From NCBI RefSeq assembly GCF_018919145.1, contig NZ_JAHLQJ010000005.1:1-64000 (forward strand): DNA of 64,000 bases, written 5' to 3'. Both the position numbers and the translations under genes were made by a program. Below, piece by piece: positions 25,824 through 34,636 of this stretch. Below the pieces are notes generated by a model. It was not told the DNA's origin. It saw only the letters and a program-made list of their open reading frames with translations, and did not search any database. Every line of letters starts with the position of its first letter. Position 1 is the stretch's first letter. The stretch is from Paenibacillus brevis (GTDB lineage: Bacteria; Bacillota; Bacilli; Paenibacillales; Paenibacillaceae).

Positions 25824-26150
25824 ATGAAAAAGTTTACCGCCATTTCCGCAACCCTTATTCTGGCCGCCGCACTCGGAACATCCGCTTCAGCTGCTACATT
25901 AGAGGATCCAGTAGTTCCGGTTCTAGATGAGCCCATCGTTGAAGCAGAGGATGTCTTCTTTGCTCCAAATCCGATTACTCTTCTAGAGATTACTTATTTC
26001 TACAATGCACCTAGCGGTTCGGCAATTAGCGCGCTTGCACCGCAGGATGTTCATCCGACTGGCCAAGTTCTTGGAGACTGGGTTGAAATCTATACTTGGC
26101 TGGGTAAGGCCTGGATCAATGTTCCCGGCTATATTCCATCCTACTTCTAA
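25824..26150 (+). CDS. Small secreted SH3-like protein (108 aa)
   Basis: A classic signal peptide (KKF, then TAISATLILAAALGTSASAA) with cleavage near residue 23-24. The acidic/Pro stretch PVVPVLDEPIVEAEDVFF is followed by a 50-residue C-terminal part, ISALAPQDVHPTGQVLGDWV then EIYTWLGKAWINV. Its turn pattern resembles a bacterial SH3 domain. It may bind the cell wall (inference). ATG with GAGGAGGAGTACCTT upstream. Monocistronic and convergent with an NlpC/P60 gene that also carries SH3 domains. Confidence 0.7.
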   Translation: MKKFTAISATLILAAALGTSASAATLEDPVVPVLDEPIVEAEDVFFAPNPITLLEITYFYNAPSGSAISALAPQDVHPTGQVLGDWVEIYTWLGKAWINVPGYIPSYF

Positions 26151-26188
26151 TTTATAAGAGAATACCAGAACTACCGCTCACAAACAAG

Positions 26189-26232
26189 ATCGCTCTACGG
26201 ATCAGGACACCCCTACCGCAGAGCGATTTTTG
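26189..26232. terminator. Terminator between convergent secreted-protein genes
   Basis: ATCGCTCT (26189-26196) and AGAGCGAT (26220-26227) are followed by TTTTT on the plus strand. It lies 39 bp after the 108-residue gene and 20 bp before the NlpC/P60 stop. Confidence 0.7.
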
Positions 26233-26251
26233 TTGTGATATGAGTTGTTTG

Positions 26252-27259
26252 TTACTTGAGCACGCTTCCTCCATACAGGAAACGATATTTCCAGGAGCCC
26301 GTCAGCTTGTCCACCCGCACTCCTCCTGAGGAGTTAGAATAGGTATGCAATATCTCCCCGTTTCCGAGATAGATTCCCACATGCGTAATCCGTTCGGTAT
26401 TCGGGTTCACCCCGGTATAGCTGGAAGCCGATGAGCCTTTGTAGCTCATGAAGAATACCAAGTCACCACGCTTTAAACTATCCATGCTGTACACCGCAGT
26501 CCCATTATCCTGAATCCATGTCCCTTGCTTCCTTGAATCTGCCGGCAGGACAATCCCGATCGATTCCCGATAGGCTTGTCTTACGAAGTCAGAGCAGTCA
26601 AAGGTGGCCGTCGTATTTCGATCGGACCCGTATTCATAGGGTGTTCCTAGATATTTCTGTCCCGTCTGGATCACTTGCTCAATCTTTGCATTAACCGATG
26701 CCCCCGGGGCCGGTGAAGGAGTTGGCGAAGGTGCCGGCGATGTTACCTTGCCACTAATCTCCAAATACTTGGAAGATGTACTAACGTACCCCTTCAGCCC
26801 ATTCTCCGTCTCGACTTTATAAAAATAGCTGTTGCTCTGCTCCACAATGGTTACCTTCGTACCCTTGGAAAGCATCTTGATGACCTTGCCGCCAGTAGAA
26901 GGCTTATCCCGCAGGTTGACTCCGTAGATGACAACTCCTGTAGCTGCATTGCCCCCGGCCTTCTGCACGCTTATGTACTTGTCGGCCGTACTGATATATC
27001 CGGTCGTACCTTCCGAGGTTCTTACTTTATAGAAATAATCGTTGCTCTGCTCCAGAATCGTCACTACAGATCCCTTGCTGACAAAACCGATGATTGAGCC
27101 TGATAATGAAGGCTTTGAGCGCAGATTTACACCGCTAATAATTTGGCCTTGCTGTACAGTCTGGACGGCCGCCTCTGCTGCATAGGCTTGTCCCTGCCAC
27201 GTAGATAATGACGTAAATATCAATGCTCCTATGACCAGTATCGACATGCTCTTCTTCAT
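26252..27259 (-). CDS. NlpC/P60 cell-wall hydrolase with two SH3b domains
   Basis: A 335-residue secreted peptidase. The signal peptide (MKKSMSILVIGALIFTSLST) is followed by two SH3_3 repeats at about 38-100 and 112-170 (each has NLRSKPS/NLRDKPST, G-VVTILEQ/KVTIVEQSN and YKV-GYIS/STS). A Pro/Ser linker SPAPSPTPSPAPG follows. The NlpC/P60 domain at about 210-335 has catalytic Cys in TATFDCSDFVRQAYRE, His in ITHVGIYLGNGEILH and the final His-type residue near LHTYSNSSGG. It cleaves peptidoglycan stem peptides, probably D-Glu-meso-DAP. ATG 27259 has GGAGG eight bases upstream; the frame beyond is unlikely. Confidence 0.92.
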   Translation of the reverse strand: MKKSMSILVIGALIFTSLSTWQGQAYAAEAAVQTVQQGQIISGVNLRSKPSLSGSIIGFVSKGSVVTILEQSNDYFYKVRTSEGTTGYISTADKYISVQKAGGNAATGVVIYGVNLRDKPSTGGKVIKMLSKGTKVTIVEQSNSYFYKVETENGLKGYVSTSSKYLEISGKVTSPAPSPTPSPAPGASVNAKIEQVIQTGQKYLGTPYEYGSDRNTTATFDCSDFVRQAYRESIGIVLPADSRKQGTWIQDNGTAVYSMDSLKRGDLVFFMSYKGSSASSYTGVNPNTERITHVGIYLGNGEILHTYSNSSGGVRVDKLTGSWKYRFLYGGSVLK

Positions 27260-27470
27260 TTGGTATACCTCCAGTTGTCTTCTCGATGTCAAAAGGCGAA
27301 TCTTTGCCCTCCCTCCTTTCTTTGGCGCTCTTCCCATTATAGACCATGTCGAATTATGTCTAAATCGGTCATTTATCATAATATGAATAGTAAAATATTC
27401 CTTTAAATTGATTCCATGTACCTATTTTGTGAAAGTAAGAGAAGGTTCCATAAATTTTCACATTACTGTG

Positions 27471-27498
27471 TAAATATCATTCTTTTTTCAACCGATAA
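27471..27498 (+). promoter_or_regulatory. Candidate SigD promoter of the chemoreceptor gene
   Basis: TAAA, 16-bp spacer, ACCGATAA, close to the flagellar SigD consensus TAAA-N15-GCCGATAT (six of eight at -10). It lies 45 bp before the ATG, a suitable distance for a chemotaxis gene. Confidence 0.5.
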
Positions 27499-27542
27499 AA
27501 TAATTAGCTTACATATAATGACTAGATTCTGGAGGGTTAGGA

Positions 27543-29537
27543 ATGAAAGGGAAAAAGGGTTTACTCAATTCGATTTATGTAAAATGGACGGCGCTTCTTC
27601 TGACGATCTCGATTCTCCCGCTGCTTGCTTCAATTTATTTCTTTACAAGTTACTTTGGGAATCTTCTGGAGCAGGACAATGAGCAAATTGCCAACCAGGC
27701 ATTGGAATTCAATCTCAATCGGGTGGATGAATGGATCGGCACCAAAGTCGGAGCTGTATCTGATTTGATTGCACAGCACGAAGAGTTCCGTACGATGGAT
27801 CCTGAAACGTTGTTTCCATTACTGAACATTTTAGATCAGAGTGACAATCAATCTGAAGGTTATAGTCTGATTGATAAGAACGGCCTACTGCAAAATATGC
27901 TCGGCATGACTTCGGATATGAGCACGGCAGACTACTTTCTAAAAGCCAAAGAAACAAAAACTTATTCGGTAGCCGATATGTCCTACCTAGAGGCTCTGGA
28001 TCTGTATATCATTCCTCTCATTGTTCCGATCACCGATGCGAACGGGGAGTTTCTGGGCGGGGTAGCCTTCTCGGTAACTCCTAAAGTTCTAGGCGATATG
28101 GGCAATAATATTAAGCTGGGTGAAACCGGTTATGCCTACTTCATTTCCGGTGATGGTGCGTATTACTCCCATAGCGATATGAGCCGGATCGGCAAAAATG
28201 TTGCAGAATTCGAAGATACACCGGAGCAGGCCAAGGCATTCCAGACCATTCTCGAACAAGAACAGGGGATGGTAAGCTACAAAGATGAAGGTAAGGCGCT
28301 GCTTAGTTACTTTGGAACTGTTCCGAATACGAATTGGAAGCTTATCATTACCGTGCCTGAGCAAGAAATCACAGGCAAGCTTACCCAGGCCTATCAGCTC
28401 ATTACGATTATTTTCATAGCTTCCATCATTGTCGTTACCTTAATTGCTCTCTTCTTCTCACGCATGATCGTCAAACCGATTCTTCGCATCTCGCACATTG
28501 TCCGCATCGTAGCGGAAGGAGATTTGAAGCAGCATGTCGAGGTCAAATCACATGATGAGATCGGACAAATGAGTGAAGGTATTAATCTGATGATTTCGAA
28601 CATGGCCGGTATCGTGCAGCAGATCAACACCACGATTGAGCAGGTCTCTGCTTCTTCCTCCGAGCTGCTTCAATCGGCCAATCACTCTGCACAGGCTGCC
28701 GGCGAGATCGCCACTTCCATCCAGGATGTTGCGGCAAGCGCAAATACACAATTGCAAAGCGCCGAGCAATCCTCCAGAGCTATGGAGGAAATGTCCGTAG
28801 GTGTTCAGCGCATATCGGAAACTGCATCAGGCGTGTCCGGTCAGTCTGAGCATGTGACAAGCGAGGTTGAAAATGGCTTCACTGAACTGCAGACTGCAAT
28901 CACACAGATGAACAAGATTGGCCAGTCCTCTATGGAGACAGCTTCACAAATCAAAACAATGGACGAGCACTCCGAACAAATCGGTCAAATCGTCGATGTT
29001 ATTTCTGAAATTTCAAGACAGACCTCCTTGCTGGCCCTGAATGCTTCCATTGAAGCAGCCCGTGCCGGAGAACAGGGGAGAGGCTTCGCCATTGTCGCCA
29101 GCGAAGTGAAGAAGCTGGCTGAGCAAACTAACAATTCTATTGAAAGTATTTCTGAGATTGTTAAAGAAATTCAGAACTTCTCCTCTGTCATCGTGGATGC
29201 GACAGAACGTAATAATGAAGAGATTGCTAGCGGAATCGAGCATATCCGCCAGGTGGGCGAACGGTTCCAGCATATCCGCCTCTCCATTCGCGAGGTATCT
29301 AATCAAATGCAGGATGTGTCCGCCACCACACAGCAGCTATCGGCCGGCTCCGAGGAAATTACAGCGTCAGTCGAAGACATGTTCAGTACGGCGAAGGAAT
29401 CTGCTGGAAATGCATATGCAGTATCTGAAGCCTCAGAACGCCAGAACGAAATTATGGATAGCTTCGTACAGTCGTTCAAAACACTCGATGAAATGATGAC
29501 CGCGCTGAAGCAGCAGATTCAGGTTTTCAAATATTAA
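27543..29537 (+). CDS. Methyl-accepting chemotaxis protein (dCACHE type)
   Basis: A 664-residue transmembrane chemoreceptor. TM1 at about 11-33 is followed by an extracytoplasmic double-CACHE sensor at about 38-275 ([49 protein letters not shown]). TM2 lies at about 283-305 and HAMP at 306-358 ([20 protein letters not shown]). The cytoplasmic coiled coil at about 370-655 has the conserved hairpin tip [20 protein letters not shown]. The two TM segments and long helical arms place it in the 44H-like class (inference). No chemotaxis genes adjoin it. A SigD-like promoter precedes it and a strong terminator follows. Ligand unknown. Confidence 0.93.
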   Translation: MKGKKGLLNSIYVKWTALLLTISILPLLASIYFFTSYFGNLLEQDNEQIANQALEFNLNRVDEWIGTKVGAVSDLIAQHEEFRTMDPETLFPLLNILDQSDNQSEGYSLIDKNGLLQNMLGMTSDMSTADYFLKAKETKTYSVADMSYLEALDLYIIPLIVPITDANGEFLGGVAFSVTPKVLGDMGNNIKLGETGYAYFISGDGAYYSHSDMSRIGKNVAEFEDTPEQAKAFQTILEQEQGMVSYKDEGKALLSYFGTVPNTNWKLIITVPEQEITGKLTQAYQLITIIFIASIIVVTLIALFFSRMIVKPILRISHIVRIVAEGDLKQHVEVKSHDEIGQMSEGINLMISNMAGIVQQINTTIEQVSASSSELLQSANHSAQAAGEIATSIQDVAASANTQLQSAEQSSRAMEEMSVGVQRISETASGVSGQSEHVTSEVENGFTELQTAITQMNKIGQSSMETASQIKTMDEHSEQIGQIVDVISEISRQTSLLALNASIEAARAGEQGRGFAIVASEVKKLAEQTNNSIESISEIVKEIQNFSSVIVDATERNNEEIASGIEHIRQVGERFQHIRLSIREVSNQMQDVSATTQQLSAGSEEITASVEDMFSTAKESAGNAYAVSEASERQNEIMDSFVQSFKTLDEMMTALKQQIQVFKY

Positions 29538-29549
29538 AGATTTATAGAT

Positions 29550-29606
29550 AACACAAGAGGCCAGCCCCCTGGAAGATTTCTTCCGGAAGGGTTGGCCTCT
29601 TGTGTT
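29550..29606 (+). terminator. Terminator of the chemoreceptor gene
   Basis: AACACAAGAGGCCAGCC (29550-29566) and GGTTGGCCTCTTGTGTT (29590-29606) form a long stem with one G-T pair. It ends three bases before a MITE-like element begins. Confidence 0.85.
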
Positions 29607-29608
29607 AC

Positions 29609-29741
29609 GTTCATAAAGTCGGATTTTCAGCACCGAGAAGGTTGCGAGAATCCGAAGAAGGAGGAACGGAGTGTAGGCAAAACCTACTTGAGTGACTACC
29701 TGAACTACTTCGTGATCAAAAGATGACTTTCTGAACCACCT
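29609..29741. repeat. MITE-like dispersed repeat, copy C (short, about 130 bp)
   Basis: Left end GTTCATAAAGTCGGATTTTC and right end ATCAAAAGATGACTTTCTGAAC, with family words CACCGAGAAGGTTGCGAGAA and GGAACGGAGTGTAGGCAAAA. The middle present in copies A and B is deleted. The right end runs into the CDF gene, so positions 29705-29741 are both repeat and coding sequence. Confidence 0.88.
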
Positions 29742-30604
29742 GAGCTTGGCTCGACATGAACATGCACATGCATCACATTCTTCACTTTCCTCATCTGCTC
29801 TTCTACCCGATCGCTAATCGCATGGCCTTGAATGACTGTCAAATCAGGTGCCACCTCGATGACAACGTCTACTAGTACATGATTGCCATGAACCCGCGCC
29901 TTCAGATCACGAATGCTCTCCACACCTTCGATCCGGGCGATCATCCTTCTAAGATCGCTTAGCTCCCCCTCATCAAACCCGTCCGTAAGGTTGTGTGTGG
30001 CATCCCTGAAGATGTCCCAGGCCGTCTTGCAAATCAATATGCCGACTGCGATAGCTGCCGCCACATCAAGCCATGGCAGCCCAAATTGGGCTCCAATTAT
30101 ACCGACAGCTGCTCCGACACTGACCAACGCATCGGACAGATTATCCTTAGCCGCCGCCATCAACGCCTGATTGTTGATTTTCCTGGCCAAATTGCGATTA
30201 TACCAATAGACACCGCCCATAGCGACTGCACAGATCAAGGCCACTCCTGCAGATATAATGTCCGGTTTTTCCTTCTGCCCTTCAAATAAAGATTCCACTG
30301 CGGTAATAATAACCTGGATGCCGACCATTGCCATAATAAATGAAGCCACTAGCGCAGCAATTGTCTCGGCCCGGAAATGCCCATAGCCATGATTGGAATC
30401 CGGCGGCTTCTGGGATATTCTCAAACCGACAAGCACCGCCACCGAGGCAACAATATCCGTCAAATTATTAAATCCGTCCGCAAGAAGCGCGCTTGATGCA
30501 AACCAATAGCCGCTGAACAGCTTAAAAGCAGATAGCAGCAGGTAAGCTGCGATACTGACCCAGGCGCCGCGCTCTCCTTTTCGTATATCATCGTAAATAT
30601 CCAT
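29705..30604 (-). CDS. Cation diffusion facilitator (CDF) metal exporter
   Basis: A 299-residue membrane protein with about six TM helices in residues 15-210 and a C-terminal ferredoxin-like cytoplasmic domain (RMIARIEGVESIRDLKARVH then GNHVLVDVVIEV). Metal-site motifs are LLADGFNNLTDIVASVAV at TM2 and KDNLSDALVSVGAAVGI at TM5; GYGHFRAETIAALVAS is typical. The family exports Zn, Mn, Fe or Co by proton antiport, and the exact metal cannot be read. ATG 30604 has GGAGG ten bases before it. The last 11 residues, GGSESHLLITK, and the TAG stop are encoded by the right end of a MITE-like repeat. Confidence 0.9.
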   Translation of the reverse strand: MDIYDDIRKGERGAWVSIAAYLLLSAFKLFSGYWFASSALLADGFNNLTDIVASVAVLVGLRISQKPPDSNHGYGHFRAETIAALVASFIMAMVGIQVIITAVESLFEGQKEKPDIISAGVALICAVAMGGVYWYNRNLARKINNQALMAAAKDNLSDALVSVGAAVGIIGAQFGLPWLDVAAAIAVGILICKTAWDIFRDATHNLTDGFDEGELSDLRRMIARIEGVESIRDLKARVHGNHVLVDVVIEVAPDLTVIQGHAISDRVEEQMRKVKNVMHVHVHVEPSSGGSESHLLITK

Positions 30605-30687
30605 CCATTCCACACCTCCAAAGCCTATCACGACGGTTAATAGGTCCCAATCTCACGGAAAAACTCAACTCAAATCATTATTCCCGT

Positions 30688-30716
30688 TGTAACCCTTTTT
30701 AAAAACGTATATGATA
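30688..30716 (+). promoter_or_regulatory. Candidate SigA promoter for the 63-aa gene
   Basis: TTGTAA, 17-bp spacer, TATGAT, about 39 bp before the GTG start at 30755. It is divergent from the CDF gene. Confidence 0.5.
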
Positions 30717-30754
30717 AGGGCAAGCCCCTTTTCAACAACGAGGAGATGATTTTT

Positions 30755-30946
30755 GTGTCTGAAAACACTAATGAACCGCGTAAAATCGACCTGGCCGAGG
30801 CCATGCGGCAGAAGCTTCAACAAAAGAAAGAGCAGCAAAAGAATGCCTCCAAGCCGGGAATGAACGGCAGCCTGCAGACGAAGGCATTGAGAACCCAGAA
30901 CAACAAAAAACCTAACAATCAGCGTCGTCGGACCGGAGGATCATAA
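30755..30946 (+). CDS. Small basic hypothetical protein (63 aa)
   Basis: A very basic, Gln/Lys/Asn-rich protein with no hydrophobic core (EAMRQKLQQKKEQQKNASKP; tail NNKKPNNQRRRTGGS), probably nucleic-acid-binding or disordered. The start is a GTG at 30755 with GAGGAG nine bases before it. An ATG three codons earlier lies inside the ribosome binding site and is rejected. SigA-like promoter upstream, hairpin downstream: a single-gene unit. I recognise no family. Confidence 0.6.
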   Translation: MSENTNEPRKIDLAEAMRQKLQQKKEQQKNASKPGMNGSLQTKALRTQNNKKPNNQRRRTGGS

Positions 30947-30960
30947 TTCGGAAAGATGAA

Positions 30961-30996
30961 GAAGCTGCTTCTGCCTATAATCGGCGGAGCAGCTTT
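30961..30996 (+). terminator. Terminator of the 63-aa gene
   Basis: AAGCTGCT / AGCAGCTT stem with inner GCC/GGC and a TTTTG tail, 15 bp after the stop. Confidence 0.6.
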
Positions 30997-31027
30997 TGTT
31001 ATAACATCTCATATTCACAATATATAA

Positions 31028-31066
31028 AATGACCTTGGATCGAGTGACACCGAACCAAGGTCATTT
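31028..31066. terminator. Terminator of the ABC-F gene (bidirectional)
   Basis: AAATGACCTTGG (31028-31039) and CCAAGGTCATTT (31055-31066) are perfectly paired. It lies 20 bp after the ABC-F stop. Confidence 0.8.
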
Positions 31067-31085
31067 ATTTCAAGTAGTGTATTTA

Positions 31086-32711
31086 TTATTGTTCTTCCGG
31101 ATACATGCTCTTGCGTAGTTCTTGAATTTCTTCATTTTCCAGATATTCGTCGTATGTCATGACCTTATCGATAACGCCGTTCGGCGTAATCTCGATAATC
31201 CGGTTGGCAATCGTCTGAATGAACTGATGGTCATGGGACGTAAACAGAATTGTGCCGTCAAAATCGATCAAGCCATTATTCAACGCAGTGATCGATTCCA
31301 GATCCAAGTGGTTGGTCGGCTCATCGAACAGCAGCACGTTGGCGCCGTTCAGCATCATTTTTGCGAGCATACACCGAACCTTCTCGCCCCCGGACAATAC
31401 GCTTGCCTTCTTGAGTGCTTCTTCACCGGAGAATAGCATTCTGCCAAGGAAGCCGCGCAGGAAGGTCTCATCCTGATCATTCGAATATTGACGCAGCCAA
31501 TCGACCAAGTTCATGTCCACGCCATCAAAGTAGTTGGAATTATCCTTCGGGAAATAAGCCTGAGAGGTGGTCACCCCCCAGCTGAATTCACCGCTATCCG
31601 CCTCGATCTCACCCATCAGCACCTGGAACAACGCAGTTTTCGGCAAGGAGTTCGGACCGACAAATGCGATTTTATCACCTTTATTGACGACAAAGTTGAG
31701 GTTATCTAATACCTTCTCGCCTTCTAAGGTCTTGCTAACATTGTCTACGGTAAGCAATTGCTTACCCGCTTCGCGCTCAGCCTTGAAGTGCAGGAACGGA
31801 TATTTACGGTTGGAAGGACGAAGGTCATCCAGCGTAATCTTATCCAATTGCTTCTTCCGGGAAGTTGCCTGCTTCGACTTGGAAGCATTGGCGGAGAAGC
31901 GTTGAATGAACGCTTGCAGTTCCTTGATCTTCTCTTCCTTCTTCTTGTTTGCGTCCCGCTGCAATTGCAATGCAAGTTGGCTGGACTCATACCAGAAGTC
32001 GTAGTTGCCGACATACATTTGGATCTTGCCGAAGTCGATATCGGCGATATGGGTACATACTTTATTCAGGAAGTGACGGTCATGGGATACTACAATAACT
32101 GTACCTTCATAATCCATCAAGAAGTTCTCCAGCCATTGAATGGATTCCAAATCCAAATGGTTGGTAGGCTCGTCAAGCAGCAGGTTGTTCGGACGGCCGA
32201 ACAAGGCTTGCGCCAGCAAGACGCGAATCTTCTCATTGCCGCTCAGTTCAGACATTTTCTTGTCATGCAGATCACGTGGAATTCCGAGGCCAATCAAGAG
32301 CGCAGCCGCATCAGGCTCAGCATCCCAACCATTCAGCTCGGCGAATTCACCTTCCAGCTCACCCGCACGCATTCCGTCTTCTTCCGAAAAGTCAGCCTTC
32401 GCATACAAAGCATCCTTCTCTTTCATAATAGAGTACAGACGGCTGTGGCCCATAATGACCGTCTCCAGCACGGCATACTCATCATATTCATAATGGTTCT
32501 GCTTGAGCACAGCCATACGTTCGCCCGGCGTCATGCTTACATCACCCTGGTTCGGCTCGATCTCTCCGGAGAGAATCTTCAAGAACGTTGATTTCCCTGC
32601 CCCGTTCGCTCCGATCAAACCGTAGCAATTCCCCGGCGTAAACTTTATATTTACATCTTCAAAAAGTGCCCGTTTTCCATAGCGGAGCGTCACACCACTC
32701 GTACTGATCAT
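31086..32711 (-). CDS. ABC-F family ATPase (YkpA/YbiT-like)
   Basis: A 541-residue cytoplasmic protein with two ABC domains and no TM. NBD1 has GANGAGKST (Walker A), LSGNEKIRVLLAQAL (signature) and LLLDEPTNHLDLESIQWL (Walker B). A charged linker follows (QRDANKKKEEKIKELQAFIQ). NBD2 has signature VLSGGEKVRCMLAKMML and Walker B LLFDEPTNHLDLESI. In NBD2 the Walker A reads GPNSLPKTALF, with Pro instead of the usual Gly before Lys, so its nucleotide binding may be atypical. ABC-F proteins act at the ribosomal E site on translation. ATG at 32711 is monocistronic, with its own terminator. Confidence 0.93.
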   Translation of the reverse strand: MISTSGVTLRYGKRALFEDVNIKFTPGNCYGLIGANGAGKSTFLKILSGEIEPNQGDVSMTPGERMAVLKQNHYEYDEYAVLETVIMGHSRLYSIMKEKDALYAKADFSEEDGMRAGELEGEFAELNGWDAEPDAAALLIGLGIPRDLHDKKMSELSGNEKIRVLLAQALFGRPNNLLLDEPTNHLDLESIQWLENFLMDYEGTVIVVSHDRHFLNKVCTHIADIDFGKIQMYVGNYDFWYESSQLALQLQRDANKKKEEKIKELQAFIQRFSANASKSKQATSRKKQLDKITLDDLRPSNRKYPFLHFKAEREAGKQLLTVDNVSKTLEGEKVLDNLNFVVNKGDKIAFVGPNSLPKTALFQVLMGEIEADSGEFSWGVTTSQAYFPKDNSNYFDGVDMNLVDWLRQYSNDQDETFLRGFLGRMLFSGEEALKKASVLSGGEKVRCMLAKMMLNGANVLLFDEPTNHLDLESITALNNGLIDFDGTILFTSHDHQFIQTIANRIIEITPNGVIDKVMTYDEYLENEEIQELRKSMYPEEQ

Positions 32712-32869
32712 TGAAATAATCCCATCCTTTATGAGTTATCACACTACTGACTCCGTATTATAACACATATTTCCCGGGAAGTTGAGCCTTCCCGGATATT
32801 GGGGCTGCACGAGCCGCGGTCTTTGTCCGCAGAAATGGAGGGGGGATCGCTGCGGGGGTCTCAGGGTTA

Positions 32870-32985
32870 GAGTGCCGGAGTCTCGGAGCTTGAGTACCAG
32901 AGGCTCGGGGCTAAAGCACCGCAGTCTCGGATCTCGCAGCTCAAGTGCCGGAATCTCTGGGCCCAGTGCTGGAATTGCGGATTAT
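32870..32985. repeat. Degenerate 22-bp tandem repeats
   Basis: Five imperfect copies of about GAGTGCCGGAGTCTCGGAGC begin near 32870, 32892, 32914, 32943 and 32964; one spacing is 29 rather than 22 bp. No protein is likely. Confidence 0.65.
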
Positions 32986-33133
32986 ATGGGGAGGTGGGGG
33001 TGGCAGGGAGCGCTTGCTTTTCGAGGTTCTCGCCGCAGTAGTATCTTTGTGGTGGTTGCGGCGGTACGGTGGTTATGGTGGTGTGGTTATGGTTGTTGCA
33101 GTTGGTTGAAGAAGTTGCGGTTGATTGAGGTGG

Positions 33134-33262
33134 TTTGTACGAAAAATCGTATAAAATTCTCGGAAGAAGGGCGGATTATTGAGATTTTATACGATTTCTC
33201 ATACAAATTGTGCAAACTAGAGGCCTACGGGATACGATTTATACGGAATTTCGTACAAATTC
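33134..33262. repeat. Inverted repeat cluster with TTATACGATTT motif
   Basis: Left arm 33134-33161 (TTTGTACGAAAAATCGTATA...) and right arm 33181-33208 (...TTATACGATTTCTCATACAA) pair imperfectly over 28 bp around a 19-bp loop. A third, rearranged copy with ATACGATTTATACGGAATTT and CGTACAAATTC follows at 33232-33262. Confidence 0.75.
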
Positions 33263-33517
33263 CTTGAAGCACGCGGCAATGATTCGCACGGTTATGTAGA
33301 TTTCGATTGTTAGTACTGACAAGTGTACCTCAAAGAGTACCGACAGGGTGTACGGCAGAGAGCACCAACAGACGAGTAACACAGCGAGTTCTGATAGGGA
33401 CCGGCCTTCCTCTATCCTATGTTTCCTTCCAGTTGATTTATTCAACCGAAATCAACTACAAATCCCTTATGCAACACAACAGATTCTTATAAACTGGAAG
33501 TAAAGGCGGTGATCAAT

Positions 33518-34624
33518 ATGAAAGAGATCAATATTGCGCATGTACTGGTCAGCAAAAGGAAGGAAAAGGGGATTACACAGGATGATCTGGCCCATTTTAT
33601 CGGGGTGTCCAAGGCATCCGTGTCCAAATGGGAAACCGGGCAAAGTTATCCGGATGTGACCTTGCTGCCCCAATTAGCTGCGTATTTCAATATCAGCATC
33701 GATGAGCTAATGGACTACAAGCCGCAGATGGTGAAGGCGGATATCCGGAAGATGTATCTGCAGCTAGCCGCAGACTTTGCCTCTGAACCCTTCGACAAGG
33801 TCATGAATCGGTGCCGGGGCATAATCAAAAAGTACTTTTCCTGCTTTCCGCTACTGTTTCAAATGGGTGTACTGCTAGTGAACCACAGCGGACTGGCTGG
33901 GTCCCCCGAAAAGACGTTATCGGTGATTAAAGAAGCCCTGGGCCTGTTCCTCCGTGTCAAGCTGGAGAGCGATGATCTTGGGCTGGAAAAGCAGGCCTTA
34001 TTCATGGAAGCCTTGTGTCATATTTCACTTGGTGAGCCGCAAGTAGCACTTGAGCTTCTGGATGGTGCCCCGGCTCCGGCCATGCCCCCGGAAGTACTGC
34101 TTGCCTCAGCCTACCAGATGACCGGCAAGCTCGAGGAGGCCAAATCGGTTCTTCAGATCGGAATATATCAAAACATTGTGGTGCTGTTTAATTTCTTTAT
34201 TCCCTATCTTGCTTTATGTGCAGATGAGGCTGATAAACACGACGAAATATTGCGTCGGGCTTTGCTGGTAGCTGAAGCCTTTGACCTGAAGCATCTGCAC
34301 CCCGCTATCTATAGTCCGATCTATATTACAGCCGCACAAACCTACATCATGCAAGGCAAGAAGGATCAGGCACTTGATATGCTGCAGAGCTACACCAGAG
34401 TCGTAACGGGAGACATCTATCCATTGCGGCTGCACGGAGATAAATTCTTCGACTTGCTCGACAATTGGCTGGACGAGATCGATTTGGGGAATAACCTTCC
34501 ACGGGACGAAAGAACAGCCCGGCAGAGTATGTTCTCAATCGTTGCAGACAATCCGATTTTTACCGTACTAGCGGATGAGCCCAAATTCCAACAAATCGTG
34601 AATAGCCTTAAAAATAATAGTTAG
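33518..34624 (+). CDS. XRE-family transcriptional regulator with TPR-like C-terminus
   Basis: A 368-residue protein. The N-terminal HTH_3 domain at about residues 5-60 (KRKEKGITQDDLAHFIGVSK then ASVSKWETGQSYPDVTLLPQ) is followed by a Rgg/PlcR-like helical repeat region to the end (SLGEPQVALELLDGAPAPAM; YQMTGKLEEAKSVLQIGIYQ; YIMQGKKDQALDMLQSYTRV). Such proteins often bind a peptide or sense a small ligand. ATG 33518 has AAAGGCGGTG upstream; an in-frame GTG lies three codons earlier. It heads a four-gene operon (12 bases before the YxlE-like gene) and is the probable regulator of the ABC module. Confidence 0.88.
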   Translation: MKEINIAHVLVSKRKEKGITQDDLAHFIGVSKASVSKWETGQSYPDVTLLPQLAAYFNISIDELMDYKPQMVKADIRKMYLQLAADFASEPFDKVMNRCRGIIKKYFSCFPLLFQMGVLLVNHSGLAGSPEKTLSVIKEALGLFLRVKLESDDLGLEKQALFMEALCHISLGEPQVALELLDGAPAPAMPPEVLLASAYQMTGKLEEAKSVLQIGIYQNIVVLFNFFIPYLALCADEADKHDEILRRALLVAEAFDLKHLHPAIYSPIYITAAQTYIMQGKKDQALDMLQSYTRVVTGDIYPLRLHGDKFFDLLDNWLDEIDLGNNLPRDERTARQSMFSIVADNPIFTVLADEPKFQQIVNSLKNNS

Positions 34625-34636
34625 GAGGCGGTTCTC

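Larger units (their letters stand above)
32712..33517. other. 806-bp non-coding region with two repeat clusters
   Basis: Between the ABC-F gene start and the XRE regulator start there is no credible gene. The longest frame (32782-33267) gives low-complexity Arg/Ser/Gly-rich sequence without a ribosome binding site. The region contains degenerate 22-bp tandem repeats (32870-32985), a Gly/Trp-codon-like GGTGGTTGCGG-type stretch (33000-33130) and an inverted-repeat family (33134-33262). The last about 200 bp should hold the XRE promoter; none is certain. Confidence 0.6.

Noticed and set aside
27260..27420. c-di-AMP riboswitch before the NlpC/P60 gene
   Set aside because: I looked for the ydaO-type conserved cores common before such genes and found none.
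32782..33267. 161-residue ORF
   Set aside because: Low-complexity Arg/Ser/Gly composition, no ribosome binding site, and it crosses two repeat clusters.
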